Source: JBDKUD01 sp050943315 (GTDB lineage Bacteria > Bacillota > Syntrophomonadia > Syntrophomonadales > Syntrophomonadaceae). From it: a stretch of DNA of 30,558 bases. The stretch lies in contig JBMNOY010000022.1 in assembly GCA_050943315.1 (NCBI GenBank), forward strand, positions 1 to 30,558. The letters run 5' to 3'. Every line of letters starts with the position of its first letter. Position 1 is the stretch's first letter. Under the pieces are notes generated by a model. It made no database searches. It was not told the origin of the DNA and saw only the letters and a program-made list of their open reading frames with translations. Shown here piece by piece: positions 7,225 through 16,756 of the stretch. The position numbers were made by a program, and so were the translations under genes.

Positions 7225-9750
7225 TTAAACCGGTTTACATGGGAACCGTACATAAAAGGTAGTACCGGTAGAACCGGTTTCTATTTCAATGACCGCGTTA
7301 TGCCGGGCGGCAATCCGGTAGCAGACCGGCAATCCCAGACCGGTTCCCTGTTCTTTGGTGGTCAGGAAGGGAGTACCCAGCTTCTCCAACAACTTAGGTG
7401 GAATGCCATGCCCCCGATCCTGAACAGCTAATACAACTGACTCCCGGTGCACAAATGTTCTTATGACCGCCACCCCACCGACACCCATGGATTCCAGGGC
7501 ATTATTAAGCAAGTTTAAGATTAGCTGACGAATCTCTTTAACATCCAGAAGTACATCGGGCAAATCTTCCAGTTCCATTTTTATAGACTGATCCCGGCTG
7601 GTAGCCTTGGCTTGAGCCAGGGGCAGCATCTTGGTGATTACATCATTCAAGTTGGTGGGTTGCAGGGTAACTATCTTATCCTTAGCCAGGGAAAGAAATT
7701 CGGTGATAATGCAATTGGCTCTATCCAGTTCTTCAATCATCAAATCAAAATACTGTTCTTCATGGCTAATGTCCTTATTTTCCCGCAGAAATTGCAGATA
7801 GCCGCGGACTGTAGTCATGGGATTTCTGATTTCATGGCCAATGCTGGCCGCCATTTCTCCTACTACATTAAGGCGGTCTAAACGTGTCATTTCCGCTTCC
7901 ATTTTCCTGAGATCAGTTACATCCATTATTACACTGAGCAGGCACGGTTGTCCATGAACATCCAGAAGCTGTGCTGAATATAGTCCAATTCTCTGTTCCC
8001 CCCCGGCTATATTGAAACGGACTTCCACATCCAGAATAGACTCGTTGTTGTCCATAATCCTGGCGATTATCTGATTACGGTCATCAGGGTCAGGCCAGAA
8101 CCCTAATTCGAGGGATGACTTGCCAATCACATCATTACGCCGGTAGCCGGTAGTGCGGCAAAATGCCCGGTTGGCTTTAATAAACCTTCCTTCCCTCAAG
8201 GTGGAAATAGTCATCAACAGAGGACTGGCATTAAAAGCCTTGGCGAAACATTCTTCAGATAAGCGTAACTGTTCTTCCATACGCTTGCGTTCCGTGATAT
8301 CCCGGTTGGATATCAGCATATGGGCTTCACCGTCGATTTCTATAATTTCCACGGAAATCAGTACGGTTTTGATTTCGCCTGACTTTGTCCTATATTTTGT
8401 TTCTATATTCTGCACGGTCCCATGTTCCTGAATTTGCTTAATTATGAAATCCATCTGCTCAGGGTCCGCCCATAAGCCCAATTCTCTAATTGTACGACCA
8501 ATTACCTGATGCTCTTCATAGCCGGTGGATTTTAGGAAAGCCTCATTAACTTCTACATAACGCCACTCTTTTAAAGTTGCAATAGTCATAGGATCGGCAT
8601 TGGAATGAAACGCCCGGGAAAACTTCTTTTCCGAAAGCCGCAATGCCATTTCCGCCTGTTTACGGTTAGTTATGTCCAGAATGGTCCCGGTGATGCGTAA
8701 TGGTCTTCCCTTTTCATTGCGGGCCACTACCTGACCGCGGTCACGGATCCATTTCCACTCACCTGATCTGGCTTGCACCCGGTATTCAGCTTCATACCGA
8801 TCAGTCTGCCCGTTTAAATGGTCTTCAAAGGTTTTCATCATATAGTCAATATCGTCGGGGTGGATTTTACGTCTCCACAATCCCTTCTCTAATGGAGCTT
8901 CCTCCGGCAAATATCCCAGTATTTCCATCCACCTGGGACTCAAATAGAGTTCCCCCTGTTCTAAATCCCAGTCCCAAAAACCGTCATTACTGGCTTCTAA
9001 AACTAAGCGCAGGCGTTCCTCCCGTTCTCTTAGTACCTTATCGGCGCCTTCCAGCTGGCGCAACCTTTCCAGGCCCAAGGAAGCCAGAATTTTACCCAGT
9101 TTAGAGTAGAATTCCATTATTGGCTTGATGCGCTGTTCCGGTATAATCTTAACTTTTCGAAGCGCTTCCAGATAAGCGGATCCATCGAAACCAAACTCTT
9201 GTGCCTGTTTGCGGAAATAATCCTCATCCGGCTTCTCGTTGAACAATTGCCCCATGTAAATGGTGGCCAAATGCTGGCCTTGTACGATTATAGGGATAGC
9301 ATATTCTGTCATACCGTTTAAGCATCTGTACTTGAGATAAGGCCCTTGAGGTAAATTACCATTTATATACTGGTCACTGGCTTTACATCTGGTCTCTGTC
9401 AGGGGGCATTGACGGTGAAAATTGAGACAAATATCAGTCCAGCCGGACATGGTTAAAATATTAGCATCAACATCGAGAAAGGCATGCTGAATTCCCGTAA
9501 GTTCGTAAAAAGCATCAAATAGCTGCTGCAAAAGGGGAATGTCTATCAGTTCGGAAATATGGTATTTCCTGGCTAGTAGTGCTTTAATACCAGGATCGTT
9601 CCCTCCTCCCGGAAACGGCGGTCGAAGTTTAGCATCCGGTAAGCCGTGGAAGTCTTTTGCCTGCGAAGCTTCCAGCTGTTTTACCCTTTGCCGCAGTTCA
9701 GCCAACTCATCCACAAGCTGCTCTTTTGATTTATTAATGTCCTCCACCAC
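7225..9750 (-). CDS. PocR-domain, triple-PAS sensor histidine kinase
   Basis: 841 residues with no membrane segment, hence a cytoplasmic sensor. Order: coiled coil 5-30; PocR-type ligand-binding domain ~65-230, with cysteines C108, C115, C122 and C143; three PAS domains at ~245-365 (FWDWDLEQGELYLSPRWMEI), ~372-490 and ~497-615; HisKA with phospho-acceptor H639 in GHEIRNP; HATPase ~735-840 with N-box LNLLNNALE and G-boxes DRGHGIP and GTGLGL. The GHEIRNP form of the H-box and the ATPase resemble those of KinA/AtoS-like kinases. GTG start (two adjacent GTG codons) after AGGGGGA. No response regulator is adjacent, so it is an orphan kinase. The ligand is unknown; PocR domains are described as sensors of small hydrocarbon derivatives. 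Confidence 0.9.
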   Translation of the reverse strand: MVEDINKSKEQLVDELAELRQRVKQLEASQAKDFHGLPDAKLRPPFPGGGNDPGIKALLARKYHISELIDIPLLQQLFDAFYELTGIQHAFLDVDANILTMSGWTDICLNFHRQCPLTETRCKASDQYINGNLPQGPYLKYRCLNGMTEYAIPIIVQGQHLATIYMGQLFNEKPDEDYFRKQAQEFGFDGSAYLEALRKVKIIPEQRIKPIMEFYSKLGKILASLGLERLRQLEGADKVLREREERLRLVLEASNDGFWDWDLEQGELYLSPRWMEILGYLPEEAPLEKGLWRRKIHPDDIDYMMKTFEDHLNGQTDRYEAEYRVQARSGEWKWIRDRGQVVARNEKGRPLRITGTILDITNRKQAEMALRLSEKKFSRAFHSNADPMTIATLKEWRYVEVNEAFLKSTGYEEHQVIGRTIRELGLWADPEQMDFIIKQIQEHGTVQNIETKYRTKSGEIKTVLISVEIIEIDGEAHMLISNRDITERKRMEEQLRLSEECFAKAFNASPLLMTISTLREGRFIKANRAFCRTTGYRRNDVIGKSSLELGFWPDPDDRNQIIARIMDNNESILDVEVRFNIAGGEQRIGLYSAQLLDVHGQPCLLSVIMDVTDLRKMEAEMTRLDRLNVVGEMAASIGHEIRNPMTTVRGYLQFLRENKDISHEEQYFDLMIEELDRANCIITEFLSLAKDKIVTLQPTNLNDVITKMLPLAQAKATSRDQSIKMELEDLPDVLLDVKEIRQLILNLLNNALESMGVGGVAVIRTFVHRESVVLAVQDRGHGIPPKLLEKLGTPFLTTKEQGTGLGLPVCYRIAARHNAVIEIETGSTGTTFYVRFPCKPV

Positions 9751-9938
9751 AAATCCCCCTAATGCTAGAAGTCTATATTAAATAAGCATAACTCAAATAC
9801 GGTGATTTTTTTGTCGCAAATTGTAACAGGTCGGAATCTTTCTGATATACGGCAAGAATTTTTGCAGATCAGGCTTCTTGTTGTTGGTTAGGTTCATAAA
9901 GGATTCCAGCGTGTAACTATATGGTGCGGTTGAATAGC

Positions 9939-9965
9939 AAAAAAGCAGCGGATAAGTTTAGCTGC
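9939..9965 (-). terminator. weak terminator after the PEP/pyruvate-binding fusion gene
   Basis: Minus strand: GCAGC, 11-base loop, GCTGC, then six T (9944-9939). The outer GCTGCGG/CCGCTGC pairing competes. The T-run and position 20 bases after the stop support a terminator; the stem is short. The remaining gap 9751-9938 shows nothing further. Confidence 0.5.
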
Positions 9966-9986
9966 CTCTAACCGCAGCATATAACG

Positions 9987-12900
9987 TTAATCTTTCAATT
10001 TTAGGGGCAGGGCCGGATCGCTTATGGCTCCGATTTTAGCTGCAAAAGACGTTTTTCGCGCAATATCCTCATCGGTTATCAGGTGCACATCCAATAAACC
10101 ATCACTCTTATAGCCTGTTTTAAGATAATTCATTTCCGCCAGAGCAAGGCTCCAGCCTGTCAGCCAATGCATTAGCTGCTCCCGCTTCCTATCATCCCCG
10201 GTGATATGAATGATCAGATCGATGTCACTTCCCGGACCGGCTGTTCCATTGTTAGTACTGCCAATGAGATAAGCACCTTTTACACCCAGACGTTCGGCTT
10301 CCATTAATGAAGCGATGCGTTCTGCCATATAATGACGCCAGCGCCAGTAACGATCGTCATGCCTGTATGGCTCCGGCGCTGTTTTATTACGCGGTACTCC
10401 AGTTTTAGATTCCAGAGCCGTTTGACTGGTAAACCTCCCTAAATAACCGAGAGCTTCCCCCAGGTCAGCGTTCATATTAATATGCAGCATATTACCATCA
10501 CTCGCCTCCCGTACATCAATAACCCGGATAACATCCTCCAGGTCTTGGCACTGCGGAAGAAGCTTAACCAGAATATTTGGTGATTTGGTTAAAAATCGTT
10601 CATTAAATATGATGTCTGGGTCATCAGGGTAAAGAGGTAAATAACGAATATTGGCTTCCACCAGGTCCTGAAAAAAATGCGTACCAAAAGATAATTCGGG
10701 AAGATAGTTTGATTTCTGGCGGGCTATTTCAATAAGTGCTGCAGTGTTATTTATATCAGCATAGGTTACCTGTACCCCCATCTTAATGTCGCCCCGGCTT
10801 CCCCAACGCCCCGGGCCCATAAGAATGAATTGCCGCCGGGGCAGAATGGTATTTAGCATTCCTACTGCTTTACCAACCTTCACCAGCATTTCGAGGTTAG
10901 GCAAGCGGCTGTAAGCATCGGGATCGACATACACTACATGAGAAATATTCTGTACCAATCCATTGGAAATATAGCGGCGGGCCGAGAATATCATCCGGTT
11001 CGCTGGTATGTCTTTGGGAACCGGGGCCGGGGCCGCATAATCACCGAACCCTTGCGGGCGGCACTGTAAAAGGTAGAAGTCCTTGCCGTCCGAAGCAAAT
11101 TCTATATCCACCGCAAATCCGATTTTTTCCTGTAATGTGCTCAGGATATGGCCAACTTTTTTAACAAATGGAGTGCTCTCCAGGAGTCCTCCAAAGTTTA
11201 CCACCAGGTCATCCCTGTCAAAATCAATTTGGAAAGCGTTGAGTCTCTCTATAAAGCCCTCCCGGTAAGCCGAAACCAGTTGATGCACATGGGGGATTTC
11301 GGTTCCGTATTCCCTAAGCAGGCGCTCAATGGAAATGGTTTCAAAAGTATTGCTTTCCAGGTTTATCACATCAACCTTTTTCGGAGAGTAATGCTTTACT
11401 TCCTCGGGAACCATATTCACCCGTAAATTAGGCTGCCCCGGGGAGATTAAAAATGGGAAATCGTCACTTAAACGGTCCACAGCCCGGGTGCCCAAGCCCA
11501 TAACCAGGCGTATTAAGCCATCTTCCCGGCGTATACGGGGAGACCAGCGAAATTCATTATTACTAACCGCCACACCAGCATAAAGAGGTAAGAAGTAAGG
11601 ACCGATTTGCGTCCCTACCACCTGCTGAATCATGATTCCCATTTCTTCCTGAAAATCCAGCAGACCGCGCTCTGCCCGGTAGCGTATAGAATCAGGCCCA
11701 TACACTGATGCATAAACCTCTACAATAGCGTTCATTAGCGCTTTCAGGCGTTCCTTCTTGCTCCCCCGGTTGCCCAGAAATAGGCTTTTATACTTACCGG
11801 AAAAAGCAGCTCCCATTTGATCCTCGAGAAGGCTGGAACTACGAACTATCAAAGGGACTTCCCCGAAGTCATCCAGGGCCATAGCCAGGCTTTTTACAAT
11901 CCCCGGAGGGAACCTGCCGTTTTTAAACATTTGGATAACGTTCGGATAATTCATGCGAATTTCTGATAATTCTTTATATTTTTGTTCATTCAAACCTTCT
12001 AAACTATTGTAATGCAGAAAATCAGTCAGCTCATCAGTAGTAATGTACCAGGTTTTGGGGACCTTAACACAAGCCAGCAAGGGGTCATTTTGGCTCTCGG
12101 TTTTGAGAATCTGTTGAGCTAAACAAAGCCCGGTACTCTTACCGCCAATCTTACCGTGGCTCTCCTCAGGAAATATCAGTCTTTTTACTACCTCATAAAA
12201 ATCGCAGATGCCGATATAATGTTTGGCAACCCGTATAAAATCCAGGTTCTCAGACAAGAAACGGCGTATTAGGGCAACTTCCAGCCACCGTTCAGTAGGA
12301 GAATAAAGCATGTTGCTGTCACCGGCTACATTACGGTAACGCTTTACTGCTTCTACAATCTCTTCCAGCGAAGTATCGATACGATCAATAGTCTTAATTA
12401 AATCATAAGCTTTTTGCTCCTGGATCCATCTATTTAAGCGCAGGGTGATCTCCTTGTCGCTAAGATTTTGAGCAGCGATATTAAAGACCTTTTCACTAAT
12501 ATGGCTGGCATTGCCCAGGGGCAATTTGGCCATGGGGTAATTAACTTCGCCCCGGTGGGCAAAATCCTGCCAACCGGGGCTGAAATCGTGCAGCAAATCT
12601 CCTGCCTCTTTAATACCGTTCCCATACAAGAGATTAATCATCTTGCGGCTCACATGTAAGAGCATATCCGGGTCAGCCCGGCGCAACAGATCTAAAATAA
12701 CCGTCCATTCATGTTCCCGGGTCCGGTTTTCAGCTGCATCTGGTCGGGGATGATTCCATTCCTGAAGAACCTGTTTTAGCTGGCGGTGAAAAATGGTCTG
12801 TCCGATTCGTTCAGCGATGGTAGAAATTAGCCGACGTTCTTTGTCCAGGAAATACCCTTCTGGTCCTTGGGGTACTTGCTGTATGTAAACTACTTCGATG

Positions 12901-13187
12901 CTGCCTACAGTTTTGTCATCCACTCTAACCGGCACGGTCTGTGAAATACGGGAGGAACAGTAACCCGGCGTCTGGTAGCTGTTCTGGTTTATAACTATCC
13001 TGGCCTCGCAGGCCTCTGGATACTGCCAACCGGCAGGAATCGCCTGAACCACGTTTTCACAGATCTCTGCTAAAGATAGCCGCGGGTTACTGAGGATCTC
13101 ATCCACCTGATAAAGGCAATTAAGTTCCTTGGCCCGTTCCTTCAGCAAGTATATGGAATGCTCATCTAGTAGTTCACGGTCGTGCAT
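9987..13187 (-). CDS. GAF / PEP-synthase-like ATP-grasp / nucleotidyltransferase fusion protein
   Basis: 1066 residues. A GAF-like domain (~20-138) is followed by a helical linker, then the pyruvate-phosphate-dikinase N-terminal ATP-grasp domain: KIGGKSTGL 346-354, VRSSSLLEDQ 448-457, MGLGTRAVDR ~563-572, and the closing LLQCRPQ 706-712. Next is a conserved region with GPGRWGSRGD. At the C-terminus is a nucleotidyltransferase with G976-S977, D988-I-D990 and D1033, the Mg ligands of pol-beta-type enzymes. The swivelling phosphohistidine domain and PEP/pyruvate TIM barrel of true PEP synthase are absent, so it cannot run that reaction alone. It starts 27 bases after the glutamate dehydrogenase stop and is probably in its operon. 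I know this architecture only as an uncharacterised family. Confidence 0.85.
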   Translation of the reverse strand: MHDRELLDEHSIYLLKERAKELNCLYQVDEILSNPRLSLAEICENVVQAIPAGWQYPEACEARIVINQNSYQTPGYCSSRISQTVPVRVDDKTVGSIEVVYIQQVPQGPEGYFLDKERRLISTIAERIGQTIFHRQLKQVLQEWNHPRPDAAENRTREHEWTVILDLLRRADPDMLLHVSRKMINLLYGNGIKEAGDLLHDFSPGWQDFAHRGEVNYPMAKLPLGNASHISEKVFNIAAQNLSDKEITLRLNRWIQEQKAYDLIKTIDRIDTSLEEIVEAVKRYRNVAGDSNMLYSPTERWLEVALIRRFLSENLDFIRVAKHYIGICDFYEVVKRLIFPEESHGKIGGKSTGLCLAQQILKTESQNDPLLACVKVPKTWYITTDELTDFLHYNSLEGLNEQKYKELSEIRMNYPNVIQMFKNGRFPPGIVKSLAMALDDFGEVPLIVRSSSLLEDQMGAAFSGKYKSLFLGNRGSKKERLKALMNAIVEVYASVYGPDSIRYRAERGLLDFQEEMGIMIQQVVGTQIGPYFLPLYAGVAVSNNEFRWSPRIRREDGLIRLVMGLGTRAVDRLSDDFPFLISPGQPNLRVNMVPEEVKHYSPKKVDVINLESNTFETISIERLLREYGTEIPHVHQLVSAYREGFIERLNAFQIDFDRDDLVVNFGGLLESTPFVKKVGHILSTLQEKIGFAVDIEFASDGKDFYLLQCRPQGFGDYAAPAPVPKDIPANRMIFSARRYISNGLVQNISHVVYVDPDAYSRLPNLEMLVKVGKAVGMLNTILPRRQFILMGPGRWGSRGDIKMGVQVTYADINNTAALIEIARQKSNYLPELSFGTHFFQDLVEANIRYLPLYPDDPDIIFNERFLTKSPNILVKLLPQCQDLEDVIRVIDVREASDGNMLHINMNADLGEALGYLGRFTSQTALESKTGVPRNKTAPEPYRHDDRYWRWRHYMAERIASLMEAERLGVKGAYLIGSTNNGTAGPGSDIDLIIHITGDDRKREQLMHWLTGWSLALAEMNYLKTGYKSDGLLDVHLITDEDIARKTSFAAKIGAISDPALPLKLKD

Positions 13188-13214
13188 ATTAATTACCCTG
13201 CTTTGCTATTAATT

Positions 13215-14501
13215 CTATACCCATCCCCGCATTTTAACTGCCTGGGCGACACGATTGATGGAGATTACGTAAGCGGCATCGCGCATGTAAAGATTTTGTT
13301 TTTTTGCCAGGTCACTTACCGCCCGGAAGGCAGCCGTCATTTTGGTATCCAGTTTTTGCAATACTTCGTCTTTTTCCCAGTAGTAATTATTGTTGGATTG
13401 TACCTGTTCAAAGTAACTGCAGGTCACGCCACCGGCATTGGCCAGAAAATCGGGAATCAGGAAAATACCCCGTTCTTTGATAACTTCATCAGCATCCGGT
13501 GTTGTAGGGCCGTTGGCACCTTCTACTATAATCTTCACCTGTTGGCTGATTTTATGCACATTCTGTATGGTTATCTGGTTTTCAAGAGCAGCAGGGACCA
13601 GTATATCCACATCCTGCTCAAGCCAGGCATCCCCATCCAATATTTCGCATCCCAGGGCTTTAGCCTGGTCTTTGTTAATGCTGCCAAAGGCATCAGTAAT
13701 ACCCATCAGTTGGGCAGGGTCCAGGCCATCTTTTTTTCTGAAGGTGTAACTCTTTTTATCAGTATTATCCCAACAGGAAATAGCGACGATGGTACCACCC
13801 AGCTTACTGTAGAGTTCAGCGGCATACTGAGCCACATTACCGAATCCCTGGAAACTGGCGGTGGTATTCCTGGCTTCAATTCCCATATCCTTCAAGGCTT
13901 CCCGCACCGTGTAAACCACACCGTAACCGGTAGCTTCCGTTCTTCCTAACGAGCCTCCCATTCCTACCGGTTTACCGGTGATAAATCCCGGGAATCGGCC
14001 GCCATTAATGGCTTCGTATTCATCCAGCATCCAGAGCATATGCTGTCCGTTAGTCATAACATCCGGGGCCGGTACGTCTATATCCGGTCCTACATTGCGG
14101 GCTACCTGTCTAACCCATCCCCGGCATAGTCTTTCCTGCTCACTGGGGGTTAAATTGCGAGGATCGCAGATAACTCCGCCCTTTCCTCCACCTAAGGGAA
14201 TATCCACCACAGCACATTTCCAGGTCATCCACATAGCCAGGGCGCGTACCGTGTCAGCAGTCTCCTGGGGATGGAAACGAATACCACCCTTGGCCGGGCC
14301 GCGGGCATCATTATGCTGCACGCGAAAACCTTTAAATACTTTGGTGCTGCCATCATCCATGCGTACCGGTATCAGAAAATGATATTCCCTGGCCGGCTGC
14401 CGCAAAAGCGTGCGGGTGGCTTCATCAAGGCCTATTATTTCAGCAACCCGGTCAAATTGGGCCTGCGCATTGGTATAGGGATTGTAAGACGTTTCACTCA
14501 T
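13215..14501 (-). CDS. gdhA: glutamate dehydrogenase
   Basis: About 428 residues. The three active-site lysines of Clostridium symbiosum GDH (Lys89, Lys113, Lys125) correspond in sequence context and spacing to K71, K95 and K107 (GPAKGGIR, TWKCAV, GGGKGGV). The catalytic Asp follows in DVPAPDV. The Rossmann motif GFGNVA begins the coenzyme domain. It interconverts glutamate and 2-oxoglutarate plus ammonia in the cytoplasm. I choose ATG 14501 because AAGGAGGAGAC lies nine bases upstream; the longer frame to 14591 starts in the leader. NAD versus NADP preference is not decided here, though the context (amino-acid fermentation) would suit a catabolic NAD enzyme. Confidence 0.93.
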   Translation of the reverse strand: MSETSYNPYTNAQAQFDRVAEIIGLDEATRTLLRQPAREYHFLIPVRMDDGSTKVFKGFRVQHNDARGPAKGGIRFHPQETADTVRALAMWMTWKCAVVDIPLGGGKGGVICDPRNLTPSEQERLCRGWVRQVARNVGPDIDVPAPDVMTNGQHMLWMLDEYEAINGGRFPGFITGKPVGMGGSLGRTEATGYGVVYTVREALKDMGIEARNTTASFQGFGNVAQYAAELYSKLGGTIVAISCWDNTDKKSYTFRKKDGLDPAQLMGITDAFGSINKDQAKALGCEILDGDAWLEQDVDILVPAALENQITIQNVHKISQQVKIIVEGANGPTTPDADEVIKERGIFLIPDFLANAGGVTCSYFEQVQSNNNYYWEKDEVLQKLDTKMTAAFRAVSDLAKKQNLYMRDAAYVISINRVAQAVKMRGWV

Positions 14502-14840
14502 TTTAAATCTGTCTCCTCCTTGATTTTTTATTGAATAATTATCTCGTGTTACTTCGCCAGTATATCCGATAATTCCTTTATTCTCCGGCATTTATTTAAC
14601 GTTTTTGTACTGTTAATTCAGACCAATAATTGCTCATATTGACTCTTTTACCTGCAATCCATGTTTAGGGTTGACGTTTACTCCAATATCTCTCTCTCAA
14701 CCCAGAAATCGGCATAGCCATTAAACCTGCTTTCCATTGTCATTAATACGATGTTCCTTTAACATTGCCGACAAGGGGTTAATAATTGAAATTAGTTGTC
14801 AAATTAGGCATGTCAATTATAGTTCAGGCAGGGAGCAATA
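14502..14840. other. leader of gdhA and intergenic sequence without recognised features
   Basis: This AT-rich stretch holds the ribosome site of gdhA (14511-14521) and presumably its promoter. I could not assign a convincing -35/-10 pair, riboswitch or hairpin. Confidence 0.5.
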
Positions 14841-14971
14841 ATGAGAACAAGGATCACGACTTATGGGGCTTTAGCTGGTACGGTTCTATTTTTTGGGGTG
14901 TGTCGTTCATCGGAACGAAAATCGCTTTGAGCCGGGGGTATACTCGTCCTTGCCGCAGTAATGATGGCTAA
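14841..14971 (+). pseudogene. frameshifted N-terminal fragment of an EamA/DMT-family transporter
   Basis: ATG at 14841 follows GGGAG (14831-14835) and reads MRTRITTYGALAGTVLFFG. The frame then breaks, but two bases on it continues as VSFIGTKIALSRGYT in another frame, ending in TAA at 14971. Joined, the two pieces give the typical first transmembrane helix of an EamA permease (G-V-S-F-I-x-x-K-I-A-L). The break sits at GGGGTGTGTCG, where one TG looks duplicated. Only the first ~40 codons remain. The short length limits certainty. Confidence 0.45.
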
Positions 14972-15023
14972 TACCTCAGAAAAGAAAAAACCAGCACCGG
15001 TGGATTTGGCCAAAACCTATTAG

Positions 15024-16604
15024 CTATACTTTCGGTTCCGACCCACCCATTTGTAACAGGTCATGCCTAACATTGTGAGCCTGACCTTCGCTGGTAAGAA
15101 TGCTCAGATAGTCACCCGCTTTAATTTTAGTGTCACCACGAGGAATAATTTGCTTCTCTCCCCTTTTGATATTTATTAAAAGGCAATGTTTGGGCCATAA
15201 AACATCCTTTATCATTTTTCCCTCCAAAAACGAGCCTAAACATACAACTACTTCCAGAACTGTACTATCACCGGAATGTTCATTCCGGTACTTATACTTA
15301 TTGTGGGCCAAAATACGATCGAGCAGTTGATCATAAATCGGCTGGGATTTCAATAAGTCAGCTACCATATAGGCAGTCATAGAAACGGTAACTAATGCCG
15401 GAAGATGTTCAAAAGAACCGGTCATTTCGGTTACCAAAATACTACCGGTAATAGGAGCTTTAACAACTGCTGTAAATAACGCCGCCATGGCAAAAACCAC
15501 AAAATTATTGATAAAAACCGGCTCAACCAGCCCAATCCTGGCTATTAGCTGGCTGTAAACCCCACCAGTTAAAGCCCCTATAACCAGCATAGGCATAAAA
15601 AAGCCACCCGGTGCCCCCGAACCATAACTGGCCATGGTCAATACAAACTTTGTGACCAGCAAAATAATTAGCATTAATAAAACATATTGGTTACTCTGCA
15701 AACCGTTAATTAAACCGCTTCCTCCCCCTAGAATCTGGGGCACCCAAAATCCTGCCGGTATAGTTAACAACAAAGGTACTAACATGATAAGCCTGGGGGG
15801 AATAAGTGTCTGCTTTTCATAAATCTCCAGTGATTTAAGCAAAGACCGGTTAAAAAAAACCCCCAATAACCCGGTAACGATTCCAAGGAGCAACAATAAA
15901 GCAAAATATCTCATTGGTAATACCGGCAGACTGGTAAAATTAAAAATCGGACTTATACCAAAATAATTGCGCGCAACGTAATCAGCCGTCAAAGAGGCTG
16001 CCATAGTTGATAGTAAGATCGGGGGCGAAAAGTTCTTATGTACTTCCTCCAGGGAAAAGATAACGCCGGCCAGCGGGGCGTTGAAGGCTGCCGCCAGACC
16101 AGCACTGGCGCCACTGGTAATAAGAATTCTTTCCTCTACTTTTAGACCGCCCAGCAGGCGGTTTATGCCTTGTCCCACAACTGCACCTAATTGAATTGAT
16201 GGCCCTTCCCTTCCCAGTGACATTCCTGAGCCTATCGCAAGAACTCCACCGGCAAACTTCAAAACCAGAACCCGCAGCCATTTCATGTTTAATTCCCGGA
16301 GAACTGCTCCTTTAGCTTGGGGAATACCACTCCCTTTAATCATGGGTTCCAGTTGGATAATTGTATTAAGGAGCAATGCAATTATGCCCAATATGAGAAC
16401 CCATAAAAGTGTCCACCAAAATGTGTGCGTGCCCAGAAAAGAATACCAAAGTTCCAGTCCTGTTGAGGCTTGTTGCAGGATATAGCGGAATAATACGACA
16501 ATAGTTCCGGTAACCAGGCCAGTTATAATGCCCTGAAAAAAAAGGCGGCTTCGAAACCTCCGTTTATGAATGATTCCCTCCAGTAAGCTATGTTTGTTAA
16601 CCAT
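15024..16604 (-). CDS. ClC-family chloride/proton antiporter with C-terminal RCK_C-like domain
   Basis: 526 residues. The ClC selectivity motifs are GSGIPQ (91-96), GREGPS (131-136, gating glutamate E133) and GAPGGFFMP (~330). The inner glutamate pair in FSLEEV (E186/E187) matches the proton glutamate of E. coli ClC-ec1, so an H+/Cl- antiporter is likelier than a channel. About ten membrane helices end near residue 430. The last ~85 residues (VVCLGSFLEGKMIKDV...IPRGDTKIKAGDYLSILTS) resemble a TrkA-C/RCK_C ligand-binding domain. AAAGGAG precedes ATG 16604. RCK_C domains bind small ligands, in some transporters c-di-AMP; regulation by c-di-AMP here is only inference. Confidence 0.9.
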   Translation of the reverse strand: MVNKHSLLEGIIHKRRFRSRLFFQGIITGLVTGTIVVLFRYILQQASTGLELWYSFLGTHTFWWTLLWVLILGIIALLLNTIIQLEPMIKGSGIPQAKGAVLRELNMKWLRVLVLKFAGGVLAIGSGMSLGREGPSIQLGAVVGQGINRLLGGLKVEERILITSGASAGLAAAFNAPLAGVIFSLEEVHKNFSPPILLSTMAASLTADYVARNYFGISPIFNFTSLPVLPMRYFALLLLLGIVTGLLGVFFNRSLLKSLEIYEKQTLIPPRLIMLVPLLLTIPAGFWVPQILGGGSGLINGLQSNQYVLLMLIILLVTKFVLTMASYGSGAPGGFFMPMLVIGALTGGVYSQLIARIGLVEPVFINNFVVFAMAALFTAVVKAPITGSILVTEMTGSFEHLPALVTVSMTAYMVADLLKSQPIYDQLLDRILAHNKYKYRNEHSGDSTVLEVVVCLGSFLEGKMIKDVLWPKHCLLINIKRGEKQIIPRGDTKIKAGDYLSILTSEGQAHNVRHDLLQMGGSEPKV

Positions 16605-16756
16605 GTGGATCTCCTTTGAAATTTGGCATAAATAAATAAGGCTGGCTGCACTATAGCCGCCCCAGTTGCTTCTGTTTATTATAGCTTACTCTTTTCTGCT
16701 ATTACCATGGAACTAAGAAAACCGAATTGGTAAAGAAGATATCGGTATGGGGTGCT

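Noticed and set aside
9849..9866. GGCAAGAATTTTTGC on the plus strand as a second sigma-54 promoter
   Set aside because: Spacing is GG-N11-GC rather than N10, and there is no gene or terminator on the plus strand downstream.
13182..13949. Long plus-strand open frame (255 codons) opposite gdhA
   Set aside because: It is the antisense shadow of the clearly recognised glutamate dehydrogenase and has no ribosome site or family resemblance.
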